From the NCBI RefSeq assembly GCF_007923295.1, contig NZ_VOIR01000011.1:558001-622000 (forward strand): a stretch of 64,000 nucleotides of DNA, read 5' to 3'. The DNA comes from Agrococcus sediminis (lineage in GTDB: Bacteria > Actinomycetota > Actinomycetes > Actinomycetales > Microbacteriaceae). A model generated the notes under the pieces. It saw nothing but the letters and a program-made list of their open reading frames with translations. It searched no databases and was not told the DNA's origin. Below, in pieces: positions 8,585 through 16,414 of the stretch (positions within the stretch are counted from its first letter, which is position 1; every line of letters begins with the position of its first letter). Made by a program: the position numbers and the translations under genes.

Positions 8585-10339
8585 TCAGTGCTCGACCGGG
8601 TTCTTGCGGAACCTGCCGTAGAGGAACAGCCCTGCTGCGCAGAGCAGGAGGACGGCGCCAAGGAAGATGCCTGACAGCGGCTCTCCACCTGTGCGGACGA
8701 GCGAGGAGCTGTCGTCCGGTGGGGTGGGGATGGTGGTAGCTGTGGGAGTCGGTGCAGTAGGCGTCGGCTCGTCCGTTGGCGTGGGTGCGGTCGGGCTTGG
8801 AGTCGGGGCGGTAGGCACAGGTGTCGGTGTCGGCACAACCGGCTCAGGAGTCGGCGTCGGCGTTGGCACTACAGGCTCAGGAGTCGGTTTGGGAGAAGGC
8901 TCGGGAGTCGGTTCAGGGGTCGGCTCCGTGGGTGGCGTGACCGCGCGGCGGAACTCCGGCGCTGCTCCGTCCGTGCGAACGGCGGAAATCGAGTAGGCGG
9001 CGGAAGCCACTGCAGTTGTGCCCGAGGTGACCTGCTCATAGGCATCGAGATGGTTCACGGTGAAGTCGCCGCTCACGATGCTTCCCACCGAGTTGTACTC
9101 AGGGATCGACTTCACGCGGACGGTCTCGCCCGTCTCAGGGTCTTCCACCTCGTAGATGAAGGTGACCTTGTAGTCGTAGCCGAGACCCTGCTTCACACCG
9201 AGCTCATTCGTGTACAGCCACGTGGGCGTGGGAACGGCGTGGTCGTAGGAGAAGGTGCCGTCACCGTTGTCCACGATGTCGATGGCGAAGCCGTTGCTAA
9301 GGGGAGTGACCGTCTGCGTAACGCCTGCTGCTGAGGCTTCCCGCATGAGGGAAGGAGTGCCTGTGGCTGCCTCGTACTCTTCAGCGGTGATGACCTCGCC
9401 GTAGGCTGCCACGACTGTGATGGGCAGGAACGGGCTGAACTCGTGCGTGTTCGGTGCTTCCGGGTTCAGGCAAGGGTTCAGCTCGAAGTCGGGGTGACAG
9501 GCGATGGCTCCGTTGTAGAGCTCATGCGCTTTCAGGGTGTTGGTCGCGTATAGCGGCAGGCGGTCTGCTTGCGGGGACAGGAAGTAGTACCCGTCGCCAC
9601 TGTCGTATGTGGTTCCCTGCGGGACCACCCCGTCGCCGTGGTAGCCGAGTTCGTCTTCCCTCGCGTTGCTGATGCTGCCGGGGGTGTATGCCCTGTTTGT
9701 AGGCCACGCCGCAACCCACTGCTCATAGCCGTCAGCGTTCTCGATCCACCTGCCGTCGATCAGCTCGGCAGTCTCGGATGGTCGCTCATCGCTGATCCGA
9801 GAGTCGGCGGCGGTGCTGCGGAAGGCGTCGGGGTTCTGCCATGCGAGGTCGTAGAGCGGGGCACACAGGTTGGTGGCGGTGGAGCAGACGACATCGAGCA
9901 GGTCGCTCGAGGAAGCGGCAGGGTCGAGCGTGAACTCCGGGAGGGTGAACGCTCCCGATGCAGGGATGGTTCGCGGTGCCGGGTAGAGGCAGTCCGTGCC
10001 GGTCACCTCGGTGTGGGCGACGGTGCCATCCTCAGTCACTCCGTAGCGTGCGGAGACGAGAGCGGCTGCGGGGAGTTCCCCATCCTTCGTTCCGCAACTG
10101 ATGGTTGCGGGGAGGTCTTCGCGGTCATCGACGTAGTAGGTGGCAGTGGTGGATGCGTTGTGGAACCGCACTGTGCCGGAGGTAGAGATGTAGGTGAGCT
10201 CTCCCTCTTGGGCTGACGCTGCGGCTGTGACCGCCGCTTCGTCGTTGGCGGGTGGAAGCGATGACGCTCCTACGGTTGGGATGAGGAGCAGGAGAGCAGC
10301 TGCTACTGCTGCCGCCTTTCGTGCGTGTGCGTGTTTCAT
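8585..10339 (-). CDS. sortase-anchored surface protein with LVRTG sorting signal
   Basis: 584 aa from the ATG at 10339, chosen for RBS GGAAGGACCTCC and the signal peptide after it (AAAVAAALLLLIPTVGASS). The large extracellular part (~35-490) is of unknown family. A Pro/Thr linker of PTPEP-type repeats (~500-550) would span the wall. The C-terminus has SSLVRTGG, a hydrophobic helix and a basic tail (GRFRKN), a complete LPXTG-like signal with LVRTG. The element's own sortase at 49.3 kb is the probable enzyme. A longer upstream frame has no RBS. Confidence 0.88.
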   Translation of the reverse strand: MKHAHARKAAAVAAALLLLIPTVGASSLPPANDEAAVTAAASAQEGELTYISTSGTVRFHNASTTATYYVDDREDLPATISCGTKDGELPAAALVSARYGVTEDGTVAHTEVTGTDCLYPAPRTIPASGAFTLPEFTLDPAASSSDLLDVVCSTATNLCAPLYDLAWQNPDAFRSTAADSRISDERPSETAELIDGRWIENADGYEQWVAAWPTNRAYTPGSISNAREDELGYHGDGVVPQGTTYDSGDGYYFLSPQADRLPLYATNTLKAHELYNGAIACHPDFELNPCLNPEAPNTHEFSPFLPITVVAAYGEVITAEEYEAATGTPSLMREASAAGVTQTVTPLSNGFAIDIVDNGDGTFSYDHAVPTPTWLYTNELGVKQGLGYDYKVTFIYEVEDPETGETVRVKSIPEYNSVGSIVSGDFTVNHLDAYEQVTSGTTAVASAAYSISAVRTDGAAPEFRRAVTPPTEPTPEPTPEPSPKPTPEPVVPTPTPTPEPVVPTPTPVPTAPTPSPTAPTPTDEPTPTAPTPTATTIPTPPDDSSSLVRTGGEPLSGIFLGAVLLLCAAGLFLYGRFRKNPVEH

Positions 10340-10397
10340 GGAGGTCCTTCCGAGACGAGGTAGAGGTGTAGGGGGAGTAGGTGGGGTGTTGTTGTGG

Positions 10398-10733
10398 TTA
10401 CGGTGCTGAGGTGGATGCGGAGCCGCGAACACCATCACCGTTGGCGACTTCGAGAGCACCGGAACTATCAAGTGGGAGCACCGCTGTGGAGGTCCCCCGC
10501 ATTCCGTCCCCGTTCCATACTGCGCCGTTCGCAGGTGCGGTCAGGACGGCACGTGTTCCAACTTCGCCATCACCGTTTCCGACCGAGGTGACAGGAGCTG
10601 ATGAGTGTGCGACGGCAGCGATAGCTGCGGAGGATGTGGCGTCATAGCCGACCATTGCTCCGGCGTAGAGGAAGCCTGCTACTGCGGTCAGGCAGACGGC
10701 GGAGATGAGTGTCCGCTTGCGATTATGTTTCAT
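10398..10733 (-). CDS. small secreted protein with NGDG motifs
   Basis: 111 aa from ATG at 10733 (RBS AAAGGACCTCATC). Signal peptide or anchor at residues ~8-30 (TLISAVCLTAVAGFLYAGA). The mature part contains three NGDG motifs (VGNGDGEVG, WNGDGMRG, ANGDGVRG) about 25-30 residues apart, which could be degenerate calcium-binding loops. It lies just upstream of the LVRTG surface protein, in the same direction with a 58-bp gap and no terminator, so it may be co-transcribed. Confidence 0.75.
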   Translation of the reverse strand: MKHNRKRTLISAVCLTAVAGFLYAGAMVGYDATSSAAIAAVAHSSAPVTSVGNGDGEVGTRAVLTAPANGAVWNGDGMRGTSTAVLPLDSSGALEVANGDGVRGSASTSAP

Positions 10734-10762
10734 GATGAGGTCCTTTCGTTGTCCTGCCATAA

Positions 10763-10800
10763 ATATCGGCACTTCGGACCCAAAACGGTAAAAACTCGTC
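10763..10800 (-). promoter_or_regulatory. cassette promoter region
   Basis: Minus reading TTTTTACCGTTTT, 12 bp, then CCGATATTTATG. Here the ACCGTTTT motif is separated from the CCGATAT box, in contrast to copies where they abut. Confidence 0.55.
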
Positions 10801-10875
10801 GGCACTCTCGACGCTCAGCTGATGTGGACGCTGATGCCTGCGATGTGCGCTTTGCCTGCCGTTTCAGCAGCAGCC

Positions 10876-10893
10876 CGTTAGGGATAACACCTA
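10876..10893 (+). promoter_or_regulatory. CCGTTAGGGATAAC promoter box
   Basis: Plus-strand CCCGTTAGGGATAACACC about 30 bp upstream of the NrdH-like gene. This is the CCCGTTAG variant of the box; TAGGGAT may hold the -10. Confidence 0.55.
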
Positions 10894-10917
10894 ACCCCTT
10901 ACCGAAAGGACTGTTGT

Positions 10918-11181
10918 ATGAGTACAGAAGACCGACCTGTTGTGTGGACCCGCCCCGGATGTCCGAAGTGTGTTCAGACGAAGAAAGCGTTCGTGCGGCA
11001 AGGCATCGAGCCGAAGGAGGTGCTGTTGGACGACGAACAGCGAGCCAAGTTCTACGAGCAGGGGCTACGCACCCTGCCTGTAGTGGAGTGGCGAGGCAAG
11101 AGATGGGAGGGCTTCCAACTCGACCTCATCCGCGCTACTGCTACTGCCGCTGTGGCGGAAGCTTCGGCTCCTGCGGCGTAA
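10918..11181 (+). CDS. glutaredoxin-like NrdH-type redoxin
   Basis: 87 aa. Thioredoxin-fold features: VVWTRPGCPKCVQTK with active-site CPKC (residues ~15-18), the cis-Pro motif TLPVV (~52-56) and WEGFQLDLI near the end. NrdH-type proteins donate electrons to ribonucleotide reductase or reduce other disulfides. No nrd genes are nearby, so it may serve general thiol reduction or the secreted Cys-rich proteins' precursors. RBS GAAAGGACTGTT; box at 10876. One of the few plus-strand housekeeping-like genes here. Confidence 0.85.
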   Translation: MSTEDRPVVWTRPGCPKCVQTKKAFVRQGIEPKEVLLDDEQRAKFYEQGLRTLPVVEWRGKRWEGFQLDLIRATATAAVAEASAPAA

Positions 11182-11197
11182 CCGTCCACGCGGACAG

Positions 11198-11241
11198 CAA
11201 GAAGCGGGGAGAACCGGATGAAGGGTTCTCCCCGCTTCTTG
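11198..11241. terminator. bidirectional hairpin terminator
   Basis: 18-bp stem CAAGAAGCGGGGAGAACC / GGTTCTCCCCGCTTCTTG between the convergent redoxin and small membrane protein genes. Confidence 0.9.
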
Positions 11242-11263
11242 TGGGGTCGATGCGGCTCGCGGT

Positions 11264-11491
11264 TTAGAACGCGTTCGTGATGCTGTCGAGCGTCGGAGCA
11301 ATCAGGTCAGCAGCCATCCCGGTGATGCCCTCAACGACGCCGGTGGTGAATGCCGCTACAAGCGCTCCGAGGATGACGACCGTGAAAAGGAACTTCACGC
11401 CCATGCCGGGAATCGTCAGGATCAGGTACAGGATGACGAATCCGATGACGACGAGCATCGAGTACCACAGGGTTGGGTCAGTTGTATCCAT
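11264..11491 (-). CDS. small two-helix membrane protein
   Basis: 75 aa from ATG at 11491; a GTG four codons upstream is an alternative but leaves no RBS spacing. Two hydrophobic helices at about residues 10-28 and 33-52 and an amphipathic C-terminus. Size and topology resemble conjugative pilin or holin-type proteins, but no signature allows a choice. Promoter: minus reading AACGGTAAAAAGTG further up and CCCGTTAGTAAC at 11546-11553. Confidence 0.65.
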   Translation of the reverse strand: MDTTDPTLWYSMLVVIGFVILYLILTIPGMGVKFLFTVVILGALVAAFTTGVVEGITGMAADLIAPTLDSITNAF

Positions 11492-11676
11492 TGTCCTGAC
11501 CACCTTTCGTTGTTGAGGGCTTCCATTTGGATGCTTAGTGAGTTACTAACGGGCACTTCGGGCGAAAGCGTCACTTTTTACCGTTTTGGGCAAAGTTTCT
11601 TGAGAATCTTCCTTCCGGGCCTGTTTTCGGAGGTTCCAATGCTGTGTTGAGCCTCCCACTGTCGCTTGCGGGCAGA
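11492..11676. other. leader and promoter of the small membrane protein gene
   Basis: Holds the plus-strand string ACTAACGGGCACTTCGGGCG (minus CCCGAAGTGCCCGTTAGT) and a TTTTTACCGTTTTGGG motif at ~11575. No gene seen. Confidence 0.5.
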
Positions 11677-11712
11677 CGAAAGCCCCGCAGGGTGGTGACT
11701 GCGGGGCTTTCG
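11677..11712. terminator. hairpin terminator
   Basis: Stem CGAAAGCCCCGCA / TGCGGGGCTTTCG. Confidence 0.88.
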
Positions 11713-11722
11713 GAGAGGTAAG

Positions 11723-11974
11723 TCAGTCGTTCACGACTTGCAGTTCCTCGGCGGGTAGGGGCTGCGGAAGCCGTCCGGTAGTTGCGTGGAAGAAGCCGGA
11801 GTAGTTGGCGAACATCGCTCGGGCGGGGTGCACGAGGGTGACGTTGTGGGTCTCCTCGAACCGGCGGATGCGATCTTCTGCTGTGGCTTGCTCATGGAGT
11901 CCGATGTCGTGGGAGTAGGCGGCGAGGTCGTTCACGTTGTCGATGGTGGGGCGAGTGGCGAGTGGATGGGTCAT
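11723..11974 (-). CDS. small hypothetical protein
   Basis: 83 aa from ATG at 11974 with RBS GAAAGGAACCACC; a longer frame upstream lacks an RBS. Soluble and helical, with no recognised family. Promoter box at 12006-12012 next to TTTCCCGTTTC (minus reading). Confidence 0.65.
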   Translation of the reverse strand: MTHPLATRPTIDNVNDLAAYSHDIGLHEQATAEDRIRRFEETHNVTLVHPARAMFANYSGFFHATTGRLPQPLPAEELQVVND

Positions 11975-12080
11975 GGTGGTTCCTTTCGGTGTGCGGTCAT
12001 CCCTGATATCGGCTGAAACGGGAAATCTGTGTGGCTGCTTCTGACAGGAGCTCGGGGCCGGCGGTCCGGCGTCACACGAA

Positions 12081-12112
12081 GACCCCCACACGGTCTGACG
12101 CGTGTGGGGGTC
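12081..12112. terminator. hairpin terminator
   Basis: Stem GACCCCCACACG / CGTGTGGGGGTC. Confidence 0.85.
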
Positions 12113-12132
12113 TCGACGGGTCAGTGTTTCGA

Positions 12133-13560
12133 CTAACTCCGACCGAAGGAGAAGAGGCTTGCGACCTTCTCCTTCCGTTTCGTGCGTGCGTCCACGCGTG
12201 ACGCGGCGGCAGCTTGCTCCTGCGCACGCTCAGCAGCCCTCTGCGCTTTGCGTTCCATCTCCCGCTGTTCGTCCATCTGCAGGAGAGCGCGCTCGTGTGC
12301 ATCGGTGCCGGGAATCAGCGCAAGGAACCGTTGGCGTGCTACTGCCTTTCGAGCGCTCTTCCGCTCCTCGGGGCTGAACCGTCCAATGTGCTGATCCTCG
12401 GCGTTGCGAGCGGCGATGTACTCCTTGGAGAACGGGTTGAGCGTTGCGCGGTACAAGGTTCCCTGCGAGCGCTTGCGTGCTTCCTTGTATGCAGCGACGC
12501 TCCTTGTCTTCGCACGCTTCGGGTTCGCACGCTTCGCCTGTTTGCGCACCTCTTCCGCGATCTGTTGCTCACGTTGGGTCTGTGCCAACTTCGCTCTATC
12601 AGCAGCGGCACGCTTCGCGTCCTCCGCGTCCCACGCGGCTTCGAGCTCCTGCTGCCGCTTCTGCTCCTTCTTCCGCCACGCCTGCAGCGCCGCTTCGTGA
12701 CGAACTGCCGCCGCAGGGTCGTGCTCCTCGGCAGGAGAGGGAAGGGTAGCCGCAGGCTGTCCCTCCTGTGACTGTTCCGTAGGAGCAGTGATGGGAGAGG
12801 CTTCCGCCACAGCTGTGTCCGTTTCAGGTTCGGTGGTGCGGGCAGCCCTGAGCAGAGCCAATACCTCGGCAGCGGTTGGGGCAGGCTTGACTGCCGCAGC
12901 CTCCGGCTGAGCGGTCTCTTCCGGCTCCGGCTCGGCAGGCTTGGTGCGGTACTCGATACCGTCATCGAACTCGGTGAGGGCTGTGGCGTATGCCTGCTGT
13001 TCGGCATCCGTAAGAACGGTGCCGTCCTTCGGTGACTTGCTGCCCGGACGAAGCTGCTTGTAGATGATGTAGCCGAAGGTGTCCGCCACGTCTGCGTTTC
13101 GGTCGGGAAGGACAGTGCCCATCTCGCCCGGAAAGGTGATGGAGTTCAGGTAGCGCTCGGCGTTCTTGCGGGAGACCGCTTCCTTCTCCGTCTGCCGAAG
13201 CTCGGCACGCTCATCCGGTGTGCCGTTGGCTCGGACATCTTCGAGGTGTTCGTGGCGAGTGATCGTGGCGACTGCTCGCTTGCCCCGCCCTTCCTCGACC
13301 GGACTGACCTGCTTACCGGCGAGGGCCTTAGCCTCGATGCGGGTGAGGGTCTGCTCCGCTTGGTCGTGCTCGGTGAGTGCCACACAGTCGAGCTCGCGGT
13401 CGAGCTCGTTGTATCGCTTCTCTGCACGTGCGCGTGCCTTCTCGGGAGCGGTGGGGTCGTTGAGCTTGTCGCGGTAGTCCTGCTCCGCTTTCTCGTGCAT
13501 CTCAAACAGATGAGCGCTGCAGCGAACTCCTCCTCGTGGGTCGGTGGTGGATCGGCACAT
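12133..13560 (-). CDS. large charged coiled-coil protein with N-terminal MCR..GG.RC motif
   Basis: 475 aa. The N-terminus MCRSTTDPRGGVRCSAH shares a short Cys-x(11)-Cys motif with three other element proteins (at 27.2, 31.7 and 33.5 kb). The middle is Pro/Glu/Ala-rich and probably disordered. Residues ~290-470 are extremely rich in K, R, E and A and predicted as long coiled coil with a basic end. Function unknown; a scaffold or DNA-associated role is plausible. RBS GAAAGGAACCACT, box at 13594-13600. Lies just downstream of the rep operon. Confidence 0.7.
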   Translation of the reverse strand: MCRSTTDPRGGVRCSAHLFEMHEKAEQDYRDKLNDPTAPEKARARAEKRYNELDRELDCVALTEHDQAEQTLTRIEAKALAGKQVSPVEEGRGKRAVATITRHEHLEDVRANGTPDERAELRQTEKEAVSRKNAERYLNSITFPGEMGTVLPDRNADVADTFGYIIYKQLRPGSKSPKDGTVLTDAEQQAYATALTEFDDGIEYRTKPAEPEPEETAQPEAAAVKPAPTAAEVLALLRAARTTEPETDTAVAEASPITAPTEQSQEGQPAATLPSPAEEHDPAAAVRHEAALQAWRKKEQKRQQELEAAWDAEDAKRAAADRAKLAQTQREQQIAEEVRKQAKRANPKRAKTRSVAAYKEARKRSQGTLYRATLNPFSKEYIAARNAEDQHIGRFSPEERKSARKAVARQRFLALIPGTDAHERALLQMDEQREMERKAQRAAERAQEQAAAASRVDARTKRKEKVASLFSFGRS

Positions 13561-13682
13561 AGTGGTTCCTTTCGTGGGTCGGTGTCACAGTTGTTATCGG
13601 TTCTCGTTCGGGAAAAAGGCACCACGAAGTGGGATGGGATACGAGGGGTCGTGCCGAGCGGATGCCGGCCTCTCGAGGTTGC

Positions 13683-14192
13683 CTACGCGTCAGGCAGAGG
13701 CTGCGGAGGCAGAGTGGCGAGATGCTCCTGCCATTCCTTCGCTCGGACGGTGCGGAGAGCGTCGTAGGAGAGCTCCTCCACGACGGCGTCGTTCGCGTAG
13801 GTGGCGGTGATGAGGTCGTGGAGGGGCGTCGTCGGGTCGGTCAAGTAGTCGCACAGGTGCCGGTAGCGGGTGGAAAGCAGCACGGTCGCAGCCTTCCTGC
13901 TCGTGAAGCGGTCCGCGGACACGACTGTGCGGATGAGTGCCTGTATCGGGCAGGCAGGGTTGTCGAGAGCTTCCTCGATGACTTGCGGGTGAGTGTCTCG
14001 GGTGGCGAGGTTCAGCACCGCCTCGGCAGGGGTGTGCGGGTTCCTCGCAGCAGCCACCCTGATGGGATGGTCAGGGTGGACTGCTGCTTCCAAGAGCTCT
14101 GCCGCGTCCGTTGATGCGTGGAGCTGTCGGGTGCGAGCGACCTGCTCTCGGGTGAGCATCTCGCACCCCTCCGGCAGTTCCGGCTCTTCCAT
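13683..14192 (-). CDS. LRV/HEAT-like repeat protein coupled to rep
   Basis: 169 aa. Repeats include VAAARNPHTPAEAVLNLATRD and ALDNPACPIQALI; the C-terminal third diverges. The ATG at 14192 overlaps the stop of the replication initiator (TGATG), so it is translationally coupled to Rep and may modulate it. A GTG one codon upstream is possible. Of the LRV paralogues this one has the clearest functional link through operon position. Confidence 0.82.
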   Translation of the reverse strand: MEEPELPEGCEMLTREQVARTRQLHASTDAAELLEAAVHPDHPIRVAAARNPHTPAEAVLNLATRDTHPQVIEEALDNPACPIQALIRTVVSADRFTSRKAATVLLSTRYRHLCDYLTDPTTPLHDLITATYANDAVVEELSYDALRTVRAKEWQEHLATLPPQPLPDA

Positions 14193-15664
14193 CACGCTGC
14201 CACCGCCAACTCCACGAGCGGTCCCTCGACCTCGACCACCGGCGCAGCAGGCGCTGCAGGCTCTCCGACAGAAAGAGGAGCGGGGACGGGAGCAGGGGTT
14301 CTACTGACTGCCTCACGTTGGGTCAGGTGGTATGGGATTTCGAGGTCGTCAAGGAGCTGCCGGACAACCTCTGCCCCTTCGTTCTCTGCGATGGTCAGCA
14401 GCTCGGTGCGGAGCTGCGGGCTTTCCTTCAGCAGTTGTGACCATGTAGCCCGGTCGAAGAAGCAGAGCTGCTCCACCTGCTTGACTGCGGCACGGCGTTC
14501 CTCCGCCTGCGTGTCGCGGTAGGCGGAGAGGTTGTAACGCTGAGCGAGGGGGATCGAGGTGCGGATCATCCGGCGACGGAACAGGGCACCCTCGAGGTTC
14601 CGCCACATGAGACCTGCGTAGGGGTCGCCGTCTGAGTGACCGAGGGCGTAAGCAGCGTCACGCAGCGGACGGAACATGTCCTTGGCGGCGGAAGGGTCCG
14701 TGCCTTCACGGATGGCGGTGTTGTACGTCCATCCGTTGTTGCCGCCCTTCGCTACATATTCAGCGGCTTTCACTGCCTCCTCGACTGTCTCGAGCAGTTC
14801 GAGCTGCTGACCTGCGAGAGCGGAGGTGTAACCGTGCTTCGTCACGCCGTTGTTCCACCTGCCATGAAGTTTCTTGCGGAGGAACTCGACCTCGGCAGGG
14901 GTGATGTCATTCCGGGCGATGAAGAGCATGTAGTGGACGTGTGCGTGATGGCGTGCCTTCTTCCATGACGTGCGGGTCGTGCCGTCAGGCAGAGTGATGG
15001 TGCTCGGTGTGGAGACCACCTCAACTGACAGGACGCGACCGATCACTTGGAACATCTCCTTGTTCCGTTTCCACCGGTCACCGGCGTCGAACATCGCTGA
15101 CACGCCTGCGTTGAGAGCGTCGAGCTGCTTCGTCAAGTCCCACGCATCCCACGAGTTCGCTTGCGGGTTCTGAGCGTGCCATTCCGCAAAGCCCGCCTTC
15201 TCCGCCTCATAGAACGAGGCAGCAGGGTCGATGCCGGTAACGGGGTTGTCGATGTTCTTGTAGGCACGACGGAACTCCTCCCGCTGCGAGTAGAAGAAGG
15301 GCGGGGTCTGCGAGGAGGCGTTGCGGAGCGTGAAGGTGCCCATGAGGACGGTGCCGCCGGCCTTGTAGTGCTGCTCGGTGAGGTAGCGGAGCTCAGACTT
15401 GTTCTTCACCTGTTGGAGGTAGTTGGACACCGGGCAGGTGTGTGACCGTGAGCGTTGGAGGTTGGAGGCGGAAGCGTGCTTCCTGCCGCCGCCGTAGGTG
15501 CGGAGCTCGAGACCGACATGACCGTTCGTGGAGGACGGGAGGGTCCGGCAGCAGCGTTCAGCTGTCATGCCGGAGAGCTGCGTCTTGTAATAGTGGTCAA
15601 GGAACAGCAGGTTACGAAACTGTTGTTTCAGTGCCTGCTTCTCCGTAGGTGTGGTCGTGGTCAT
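14192..15664 (-). CDS. rolling-circle replication initiator (HUH endonuclease)
   Basis: 490 aa. The histidine motif HHAHVHYMLF (residues ~235-244) is the HUH metal-binding motif; EYVAKGGN near 290 carries the Tyr and Lys of motif 3, as in RepSA/pIJ101-type Rep proteins of actinobacterial plasmids and AICEs. The N-terminus has paired Cys (RCC near 38 and TCPVSN near 77) that may bind zinc. It would nick the double-strand origin and stay covalently bound to 5' DNA. RBS GAAAGGAACTAACCCT. Two promoter boxes precede it. Confidence 0.88.
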   Translation of the reverse strand: MTTTTPTEKQALKQQFRNLLFLDHYYKTQLSGMTAERCCRTLPSSTNGHVGLELRTYGGGRKHASASNLQRSRSHTCPVSNYLQQVKNKSELRYLTEQHYKAGGTVLMGTFTLRNASSQTPPFFYSQREEFRRAYKNIDNPVTGIDPAASFYEAEKAGFAEWHAQNPQANSWDAWDLTKQLDALNAGVSAMFDAGDRWKRNKEMFQVIGRVLSVEVVSTPSTITLPDGTTRTSWKKARHHAHVHYMLFIARNDITPAEVEFLRKKLHGRWNNGVTKHGYTSALAGQQLELLETVEEAVKAAEYVAKGGNNGWTYNTAIREGTDPSAAKDMFRPLRDAAYALGHSDGDPYAGLMWRNLEGALFRRRMIRTSIPLAQRYNLSAYRDTQAEERRAAVKQVEQLCFFDRATWSQLLKESPQLRTELLTIAENEGAEVVRQLLDDLEIPYHLTQREAVSRTPAPVPAPLSVGEPAAPAAPVVEVEGPLVELAVAA

Positions 15665-15697
15665 AGGGTTAGTTCCTTTCGTCAGCCTTCTTCATCA

Positions 15698-15757
15698 CTA
15701 ACGGCGTGATGTGGCGGGCTTGCCTCGCAGAGGTTTCGTTGTCTCTGCCGTTATCGG
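15698..15757 (-). promoter_or_regulatory. double promoter box upstream of rep
   Basis: Two element boxes lie in the rep leader: plus-strand CACTAACGGC at 15697-15706 (minus GCCGTTAGTG) and TTATCGGCAC at 15751-15760 (minus GTGCCGATAA). Most genes have one; two may indicate tighter or dual control of replication. Confidence 0.5.
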
Positions 15758-15790
15758 CACCGGGGACGAGAGAATGAGGAACGCAATAGA

Positions 15791-15840
15791 AGAAGCCCTC
15801 CACCTCGTGAAACGGATGAGGTGGAGGGCTTCGTTTTTTC
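15791..15840. terminator. hairpin terminator with T tract
   Basis: 15-bp stem GAAGCCCTCCACCTC / GAGGTGGAGGGCTTC followed by GTTTTTTC on the plus strand. Confidence 0.9.
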
Positions 15841-15849
15841 CTATGTCCC

Positions 15850-16218
15850 TTACGTGATGGAGGGATGGTGGGGCTTCCCGCAGTCGCAGTCGTGGGCGAG
15901 CCGGGTTCGGTAACGAAGGGTGGCGCGTGCCGCATTCCTCACCTCCCTGTCAGCGTCTTGGGCGGTGGAGCAGAGCACCTCGGTGGGTGCGTTCGGGGAG
16001 GAGGCGACGGCACGGCGGACGACCGCGAGCGGGTCGTTGGCGAGCGCCCTCATCAGGTAGGCGGGGGTGCGAGGGTTAGTGGCGACCGCACGGCGAACCC
16101 GGTGATCATCGTGAGCTGCGAGCACATCGAGCAGACCTACTGAGGTGTGCGGGTCAGCGGCTCTGCCGACCGCCACGATGATGACCTGCTGCTCCGCAGT
16201 CAGTTTCGCCTGCTCCAT
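15850..16218 (-). CDS. LRV/HEAT-like repeat protein between rep and traB-like genes
   Basis: 122 aa from ATG at 16218 (weak RBS GGAAGCGAG); an ATG at 16254 is an alternative. Two clean repeats: AVATNPRTPAYLMRALANDP and AVASSPNAPTEVLCSTAQDA, spaced 24 residues. The C-terminus has HDCDCGKPHH, a possible metal-binding cluster. Transcription from the promoter at 16384 must cross a strong hairpin (16290-16329) before this gene, so attenuation is possible. Confidence 0.78.
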   Translation of the reverse strand: MEQAKLTAEQQVIIVAVGRAADPHTSVGLLDVLAAHDDHRVRRAVATNPRTPAYLMRALANDPLAVVRRAVASSPNAPTEVLCSTAQDADREVRNAARATLRYRTRLAHDCDCGKPHHPSIT

Positions 16219-16289
16219 CACTCGCTCGCTTCCGCCGGCCTCTTGCCGCGTCATATGACACGCTGCCGGAGGCGTCTGACACAGAAAAG

Positions 16290-16329
16290 GGAGAAGCGGG
16301 ACCCCATTACAGTTGGGTCCCGCTTCTCC
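16290..16329. terminator. terminator/attenuator hairpin between traB-like gene and LRV gene
   Basis: Stem GAGAAGCGGGACCC / GGGTCCCGCTTCTC. It lies downstream of the translocase stop but also inside the leader of the following LRV gene. Confidence 0.8.
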
Positions 16330-16383
16330 TGTATGCGACACGAAAGGTAATCCCGGCAGCGGGTGAGCGGCTGCCTTACCTTC

Positions 16384-16414
16384 ATTATCGGCAGATGTGC
16401 GACAGATGTGTCAA
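16384..16414 (-). promoter_or_regulatory. promoter with consensus -35 and CCGATAAT box
   Basis: Minus-strand TTGACA at 16414-16409 overlaps the stop of the translocase gene; GATAAT lies at 16389-16384 with a 19-bp spacer. It shows that the CCGATAAT box probably is the -10 region of a promoter. Confidence 0.6.
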
